From Tuctoria greenei (Eukaryota > Streptophyta > Magnoliopsida > Poales > Poaceae), in NCBI GenBank assembly GCA_036927565.1, contig JAYESD010000001.1, forward strand, positions 288,373,560 to 288,437,559: a stretch of 64,000 nt of DNA, in the 5' to 3' direction. The notes under the pieces were generated by a model that was given only the letters and a program-made list of their open reading frames with translations, searched no databases and was not told the DNA's origin. A program made the position numbers and the translations under genes. This document shows, one piece after another, positions 57,854 through 64,000 of the stretch (its first letter is position 1; every line of letters starts with the position of its first letter).

Positions 57854-58977
57854 CTCATCATTGTCACTGTTGTGTTCTGCATCCTCCTGACTTGATCTTG
57901 ATCTCGTTTTGCCCGCCATGAAGTATAAGTTGGCTAAATCATCTTCATCTTCGTCACTTCCAATGTCCACGTCGCTTGAGCCAAGTTCCTCAATTGCGAA
58001 GATAAAACTGACCAGTTGGCGACCTGTAAAGCCCTTCTTCTTCTTCTTCTTAACATTTGCTGAGGAGTGCTTCGTCCTTGATTGTTTTTCTTCTCGGAAG
58101 TAGAACCTAAAAGGTTAGGGCATTCTGTACGAAAGTGTCCAGTCTTACCACATTCAAAGCATCGTTGATGTCCAGAGCTATCTCTCCTTCTAGTTCTCAC
58201 ATTTTGCAATGCTTTTGAGAACCTAGTAGAGAGAAGTGCTAGCTCCTCCTCTGGAAATTCCTCGATCTGCTCTAGGGTTAGTGAGGACAACAAAGCAAGA
58301 GTATTGCAAGATGATGATTGGCCGGAGCTAGGCATATCACGTTGTGAGACAAATGCAATTGACTTATTTGGGTTCTTACCTGATAAGATGTCAATTTCAT
58401 GAGTTTTGAGTTTAGAGTACATCACATCTAAAGTAAGTGTACTCATGACAGTAGATTCACGAATAGATGTAACTTTCATCTCCCAGATTGACATGTCTAA
58501 TGCACTAAGAAGTTGCCTAGCATTTTCAGCATCAGAAAAATTAACGTTGACACTACGCAAGTTACTGAGAATTTTGTTAAAGCGAGCAAAAAGATCATCG
58601 ATGGACTCACTGGGTTGCATCTCGAAGCGCATGTATTCTTTCTTGAACATGTCTTGCCTTACCTCCTTGATTGTGTTGGATCCTTCGTGATAGTCACAAA
58701 GTGCTCTACATACATCGTATGCCGATCGGAGATGTGCAACGCGGTCGAAGTCGCTCTGAGTGAGTCCTTGGATGATCAAGTTTCGGGCTTTGTTGTTGTT
58801 GTCGACGTCGCGTAGGTTTGTAGCCGTAACATGATCATTAGGTGGCACTTCATAAGGCTTGTACACCTTCTCCCATATTGCGAATCCTTGCACCTGGATG
58901 AAAGCCTCCATGCGTGCCTTCCAAACCTGAAAATCAATACCAGCAAACACACAAGGTTTGGTAGAGTATTTCTCCAT
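57854..58977 (-). pseudogene. gag: Copia gag, N-terminal part
   Basis: The Met at 58977 (MEKYSTKPCVFAGIDFQVWK) matches the young copia's gag closely. It has CFECGKTGHFRTEC near 58170-58130. A frame change near 58100 diverts this frame to a stop at 57934; the proper frame continues as DIGSDEDEDDLANLYFMAG to 57854. Decayed but clearly the same protein. Confidence 0.92.
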
Positions 58978-59022
58978 GATGATTAGTCAAAAACACGTGC
59001 AAATCAAAATGATTAGAGCACC

Positions 59023-59037
59023 GTGGCTATGATACCA
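59023..59037 (-). promoter_or_regulatory. Primer binding site
   Basis: On the minus strand TGGTATCATAGCCAC follows the 5' LTR. It is the initiator tRNA-Met type with one change (CAT for CAG) from the young copia's site. Confidence 0.85.
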
Positions 59038-59040
59038 ATT

Positions 59041-60828
59041 TTAGGATTGAAGAGCACGTGAAAATCTACCAGAGGGCGGTGAATGATAGATTTAAAAATC
59101 TTACGCAGCGGAAACAATTAAATCCCAACCCCTTCGGCAGAAAAATGATCTGTTAGAGAAATCATGTGTGAAACTAATCTAAACGTGTTTCACCGTGATA
59201 AAAGTGATATATATCATAGATAATCAAGTCATGAATAAAACACAAGGGGAATCACTCAAATCCGTTGAGAGAAACTCAAGTTATGATCGAAAGATCGAAC
59301 AAAGGTCAATCTGTCCTACCAGAGAAAAACAGTTATGGAACGCTACAAAGAAACTCGTGTAGATCATAAACCACAAATCCAATGACCGTGAAATTTTGAC
59401 AGATGATAGATAATCAAGTTGTAAAGACAACCCAAAAAGAATCACGTCAATTGTATCTGTAAAACTCGAGTTATGATAAAACCACCAACAAAAGGTAGTG
59501 CTGTCCAGAAACTCGACGAGTAAAACTTGTGTGGAACAAGTCGGACCAACAAGGCACAAAAGTTCCTTAAACTATGAATTTTATTCAATAGAACACAAGA
59601 GGAACAGCCCCAAAGTCATTTCCCACGAGCTTTGGCCTCCCTTGCTTATATAACCAGCCCTTTGGCCAACCCAATCTCAACTAGGACTCTAATCCTACTC
59701 AAATCATGAATCAAAACTTTCCATAACTGCTTAGGACTCTTCTATATGCAGATAGAAGCAATCTTAAGACTTCCAAACACCTTAGTAACGTATCCCACAT
59801 TCCTAAAACAACTCAAATTTGTGACCCACATGAAATCCTATCATAACCATCTCAAATCATTCCATATCTGAGTCAAACCCTACTCAACCGCAGCCTGAGT
59901 CCATAACCTAGTCGGTTGGACCTTTCTGACCAATTCTTTACGTTCACATCTCTTCATCACACCTCGGAACCATGTAGCCACGTCCATGCACTCCTTGCAC
60001 ACGTGCAAACATCTTCCAACGACATCCACAATACCTTCATATGCATTGTTCTTGATTCAAACATGTTGCGTAACCTCCCGATCAACTCAATCACAATTCC
60101 TCCCGAACTTGGTTGTTGAACCTCATCTTCTCCCTAAGACTAGTTCAATGAATCCCATCACCAGCCATGTTTTGAACTCAAGCAACACCTGCACATGAAT
60201 AAACAACCAATCCGTACGAGCCCAAGTCCACGACTTGACTCAAATTAGTTCCGAACACAACACCTTACGTGAGCACCTCACATAAGCATGTTGCAAAACC
60301 ACAGTAAAACGATATCAGCCATATTAACCAAAACGCACCAAAAACTTAGCAAATGAATACTAAGCAATCTTTCCAACAATGTAAAGATGGTTCAAAACAT
60401 GTCACAGTAAAAGCAGGAACATTGCGATCAAGCACCGGACCTTGCCAAAGCTAACCGGAGCTTGAGCCAGAGCTTACCAGAGCTAGTACAACCTAGCGTC
60501 GGAGCTTACCAAAGCTAGTCGGAACTAGTCATCCCAAAAATCGGAGCTAGAAAAATATGTCGGAGCTAACCAACATAAGTCGGACCTAACAAAACATATT
60601 GAAGCTTAACAAAGACATGCCAGAGCTATCAAATACTTGCCGGAGCTAAAGACAAAGCTCACCGGAGCTTACCCAAAAACATGTCGGATCTAGATAAAGT
60701 AAGTCGGACCTATTGTCAGACCTTGCAGAAGCTCGGAGCTAGAGTCGGACCTTGCTAAAAAGATGTTATGGCATCATTCAAAACTTTTATTGTCAAAGCC
60801 AATGTATTCAGCACACATAGGTCTCACA
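59041..60828 (-). repeat. 5' LTR of the minus-strand copia
   Basis: Homologous to 50688-52477; its inner end is damaged (TTAGGATTG where TGTAGGAT is expected). TATA on the minus strand at 59645-59653. CCGGAGCT-type motif array at about 60435-60750. Confidence 0.92.
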
Positions 60829-61698
60829 GGTCCTTATATCGATGGCGATTCGGGCCTTTTATAGTCAAGGTCGGACGCCTTACAAGTGGGTTCCCAGGGC
60901 CCGATAGGTGGTCCCGGGGCGATCTTATCCTAAAGATCTAAGGCTTCATCTACAAGCTTGCTCTGACCGTGGACGTGAGGTCTCGCCGCCTTGCCGCCCT
61001 GGTCGTCAGTAGCCCACGCGCCGTTCCTGACATTGGCAGGGAATGTCCCATCCAACCGTCTTTGGCGCCGTAATCTACCCACTTGGCAGAGATAGGCCTA
61101 CGCTCCTTTATTGTGATGCGATTAGTCGCAGCGGTACCTGACATTAGGCGTGCGCCGCGCCATGCATCTGGGGAAGTCGCGTATCTTCAAGGTTTGATGG
61201 AGACAAGGCGCACAAACCTCTTAACTTTCCTACTATCTGCTCAGGGCAAGTGGACTGACCATGTGGCCATCGGGGAGCTCTTCGCCATGGTGGAGGCCAC
61301 TCCCATCTTGTGGGCCACGTCGCAGCTTGGGAGCTCACCTATGTGGGGGAGGCTAGGTCTCGACTTTGTGGGCCACGTGGCAGCTTGGGAGCTCACCTTC
61401 ATGGGGGAGGCCAGGTCTCGACTTCGTGGGCCATGTGGAAGCTTGGGAGCTCACCCCTGCGGAGGAGGTCGGGTCCCGTCCTGCTGGACATGTGGCTGCC
61501 TGGGAGCTTGTTGTTAAGGTGGAGCTGAGCTCCCCCCTTTTGGATGTCTCGTGGGCACCCCCGACTTCCCATCTGCGGCTGGCGGGTCCAGGTTTCTTTG
61601 AACACGTGGCGCCCTCGGACCCTGTCCCTGTTGGGAGGCGAGGCACCTTGGGGGCTCTAGCTTGTGCGCGAGGGTATCCAGTATGTTGGGTACCAACA
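60829..61698 (-). repeat. LTR of the second Tat-like element, right fragment
   Basis: It continues the LTR begun at 50457 and ends GGTACCAACA, like the end of the LTR at 41254. CCTTTTATAG near 60857 matches the minus-strand TATA of the other LTR. From about 61250 to 61625 it contains roughly six tandem units of about 58-60 bp (GTGGGCCACGTGGCAGCTTG), making this LTR longer (about 1.1 kb) than 40416-41254. Open frames across these units are repeat artefacts. Confidence 0.8.
61250..61625. repeat. 58-60-bp tandem units in the Tat-like LTR
   Basis: Repeating pattern (C)ACGTGGC...GGGAGCTC...GGGGGAGGCC. The LTR at 40416-41254 has about four units of the same kind with different spacer bases. Confidence 0.8.
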
Positions 61699-62216
61699 GT
61701 GGCCCCTGGGTCCACCTTAGTGTGAGGCGACGAGCCCAAGGGTGGGGCCTTATGCTATTTTCCCGCGCAGTTTTTTAATTTTGTCTTGATCAGTCGAAGC
61801 GGTGCGCTCTTCTGCTGCTGTGACCATGCATCCCTCTCTGGTTGAGGGGTCGTGGCGATGGGATCTTTGCTCACTTCAACGTTATCGCGACGATTCCCAA
61901 GGCGCCTGCTGCACTTCTGCTGCTTTCACTTCCGTCTTTATGGGAACCGCCGGGTTGCCTTCTCTGGCGGGGAACTGCACGGGCCGGCTTTCCTGACGGG
62001 GGACCTAGGCCTGCACGTCATGGATGCCGTGTTACGAGCCAATGATTTGGAGCCCGCTCGAATTTGCACGGTGCGCCCAAACGCCACTAGGGTGCTTTAA
62101 AAAGGTACCTTTGTGGGTAATGGAGTTTCCTTTCTTCTGCATGTCCCAAGCATTTGAGCCTTCAACTCCCTCCTTGTGTGTCTGCCCATTCTTGAGGTTC
62201 CCAACCCTTTGCTCCA
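61699..62216. other. Spacer between the Tat-like LTR and the plus-strand ORF
   Basis: Begins GTGGCCCCTGGGTCCACC. On the minus strand this is a weak purine-rich tract that could be the PPT of an element lying to the right. CT-rich near 62100-62210, like a leader for the ORF that follows. No convincing ORF. Confidence 0.45.
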
Positions 62217-63341
62217 ATGGACTCAGCTTTGCCTCCTTCCCGTATGGAGGATGTCTCACGCGTGAGGCGGCTTTTCGGCTTGGCGGACAAGGAACGACAG
62301 TATCTGATCCGTCCCGGCTCCTTGCCACTGGAGTTGGGGGAGAAGGAGATCGTCTTCTTCCAGGCGTATGCATACTCCGGGTTCGTCCCTCCTATTTCCT
62401 CCTTTCTGGTGACACTCTTGGATGTCCTTGGGCTCCAGCTCCATCATCTGTCACCGAACTCTCTGGTGGTGGCGGCGGTGTTCTCGCATTTCTGCGAGAT
62501 GTTCGTCGGGTTGTGCCCATGCGTGTCGGTGTTCTGGCAGTTCTTCATGCTGAGGTGGACCGGGAAGAAGAACAAAGCCATCTTCCTCGGCGGCTTCTGC
62601 TTCCAGTATCGGGGCAACAACCCCTTTAAGTACATTACTTCGCTCTCCTCGACGAAGTGGCCCGGCTGAAGGAGCGACTGGGTGGTCGTACATGCCGATG
62701 CCCATGATCGTATGGTCCTGCCCACCAGCTGGCCGGCGATTAGGAAGGCGGCCTGGGAGGAATGCCCGGAGCTTGAGACGGTGTACACGCTGGTGATGGA
62801 GAGGATTCGATTCCTAGCGGACCACAGCCTGTCGGAGTTGTCGGTGATGGCCGACTTCATTTGTCGTCGTCTGGCCCCTCTCCAGCATCATTGCCGCCCA
62901 ACATGGATCTACTTCGGGCTCCAAGATGGTACCATGTTGCTGAGGGGTCGCGACATGGAGACAACCCCAGAGGAGGTGTTTGAAGCAATGTTCAAGGTGT
63001 GCGAAGACCTGGTATCAGGCAACGTCTTCAACCTTCCGCAGGCTTGCCCACCGCTTTGCACAGATTGGGACCTTTGGATGAAGGTTCTGAAGGAGGTGCC
63101 CAACTTGGACGCGATTGGTCTTGCGCCGCGGCAGGATGGCGATGAGAGTCGGGGCCTGGCCATCGTCGACTCTTCAGAGGAGTCCGCACCTTCTTCAGCC
63201 TCCAAAGCCTCCGGGGTAGAGGAGGTACCCGCTGCTGGGGGGAAAGGCAAGGCAATGGTCCCCAACGTAGGTAAGGGGAAGGCACCGGTCCCTGACGTAG
63301 GCAAAGGGAAGGCCCTGGTGGTCAAGTTTCTTGAAGGATAA
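62217..63341 (+). pseudogene. Extra ORF of a Tat-like gypsy (putative gypsy-type transposon family), one nonsense
   Basis: The Met at 62217 (MDSALPPSRMEDVSRVRRLF) opens a frame with FFQAYAYSGFVPPISSFLV, LGLQLHHLSPNSLVVAAVF and SHFCEMFVGLCPCVSVFW. This pattern resembles the plant family known as putative gypsy type transposon (PF04195, from memory). TGA at 62667-62669 is the only interruption (TGG would give Trp in KWPGW-SDWVV); the same frame then runs to 63341. The C-terminal part is Ala/Ser/Gly/Lys-rich with three near-repeats of VGKGKA. It lies antisense to the LTR at 50457-61698. Molecular function is unknown. Confidence 0.7.
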
Positions 63342-64000
63342 ACGCCCTCGGTCGCCACTGAGGGCACTGCCATAGGTGGCCTTCGCTCCAAGTCAGCGTC
63401 CACCGGCGCGCCTCTCTTTAGTACCTGGCATCGGCGGTTCTTCGGTGGGAGGCCCGACCCATCAAGCGGCGGCTCCACCGTCATTGGCGGTCAGCACGTC
63501 ATCCAACATCCCCGTCGCCTGCGTGGTCCAGGGTGCCATAGGGGACTGCGGCAGCATCACACCTACGGAGCCTCAGGCAAAGAGGCCTCGAGCCGACATC
63601 ATCGGCAGCTCGGGAGGTGGCTCTATCAAAGTTTGTGGAAGAACACTGGCGCTGTGCGGCGGCACTACTGGTGGATTTGGCGAAGGTCTTGCCAGGATGG
63701 AATTGCCCATTACACCATTGCCAAGGCCCACGACTTCAGGGTCGCCGAAAGTGAAGGCTCGCTAGAGCTTTCGGGGACGTCGGTAAGGCATTCTTGCCAA
63801 CGTTTTCTCTATTTTCTCACCTGCCTGTGTTGATTAGTCAGGGCTTGATCTTCATTTGCAGGGTTACATCAGCTGTTGTGAGGCCCCTACCGCCGGGGGT
63901 AGTGCTCGGAAGTGCTTTGAAGGCGACCGAGGATGCTACGGCTGTGCTGGCAGGGCAACCTACCAAGCTTGTTCAGGGGAGTGCTGCTCCGGCGACTGTG
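63342..64000 (+). other. Continuation of the extra ORF region, possible intron
   Basis: Pro/Ser-rich open sequence (63376-63765) in another frame contains PQAKRPRADIIGSSGGGS, typical of the low-complexity middle of such ORFs. At about 63781 the sequence TCGGTAAGG resembles a donor site and at about 63861 ATTTGCAG an acceptor, so a short intron is possible. The window ends before the gene does. Confidence 0.45.

Larger units (their letters stand above)
50688..60828 (-). mobile_element. Complete decayed Ty1-copia element, minus strand (10141 bp)
   Basis: LTRs 50688-52477 (1790 bp) and 59041-60828 (1788 bp) are flanked by GGCCC (50683-50687) and GGTCC (60829-60833), a target duplication with one change. 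Read on the minus strand: LTR, PBS, gag, coiled-coil segment, protease, integrase, RT, RNase H, PPT, LTR. It is the same family as 17868-27046. The LTRs differ at about 8 % of sites over the 265 bp compared, so it is much older. Confidence 0.95.

Noticed and set aside
50457..61698. Tat-like LTR considered as a solo LTR with its own target duplication
   Set aside because: Flanks GCGCC and GTGGC do not match convincingly, and the plus-strand extra ORF to the right suggests the element continues there.
61083..61739. Overlapping open frames of 119-144 codons on both strands
   Set aside because: They run through 58-60-bp tandem units of an LTR; the low-complexity products mirror the repeat.

Overview
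The window is plant nuclear DNA, almost certainly from a grass with a repeat-rich genome. It shows LTR retrotransposons nested several deep, a gag-only element type and an extra-ORF type that I associate with Poaceae, and no intact cellular gene. There are no prokaryotic operons, rRNA or tRNA genes. Nearly all coding sequence is retrotransposon gag/pol in various states of decay. I name lineages from motifs by eye; no searches were run.

Left part (1-10392): the 3' portion of a decayed SIRE/Maximus-like Ty1-copia element (gag, pol, env-like ORF, 3' LTR ending at 9110). It abuts a truncated gypsy LTR (9111-9906). After that come a spacer and the left end of a 72-bp minisatellite.

Left nest (10393-33380): a non-coding, minus-strand Ty3/gypsy-like element with LTRs 10393-11924 and 31856-33380, PBS, PPT and target duplication GTAGC. 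It inserted into the 72-bp minisatellite, which resumes at 33381. Inside it lies a plus-strand gag-only LTR element (12803-27962; LTRs 14250-15394 and 17665-27962). The second LTR of that element was in turn split by a very young copia element (17868-27046; 1905-bp LTRs with only about ten differences; target duplication GAGAG). LTR divergence estimated by eye follows the nesting order: about 9-10 %, about 7 %, about 0.5 %.

Middle (33381-46473): the rest of the minisatellite, then a minus-strand Tat-like gypsy with all pol domains broken and one LTR (40416-41254). Next is the only non-retroelement island (41255-46473). It holds a minus-strand SUMO-conjugating-enzyme (UBC9/SCE1)-like pseudogene with recognisable introns, a divergent plus-strand 112-codon ORF split by a solo copia LTR (43945-45429), and short GAGACG-rich inverted and tandem repeats.

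Right nest (46474-64000): a Tekay-like gypsy 5' LTR plus gag start, cut by the LTR of another minus-strand Tat-like gypsy (50457-61698). That LTR is itself split by a complete but decayed minus-strand copia (50688-60828), which is a relative of the young copia on the left. At the right edge is a plus-strand ORF resembling the putative gypsy-type transposon family, antisense to that Tat-like element.

The most interesting observation compares the two related copias. The young one lacks, to the base, a 1184-bp segment that is present in the old one and bounded by AG|GTATGT and TGTAG|GT. It therefore looks like a copy made from a spliced transcript. The dispersed CGGAC(T/A)AGTCCG palindromes shared by copia and gypsy LTRs, and the SUMO E2 pseudogene, are the next most notable items.
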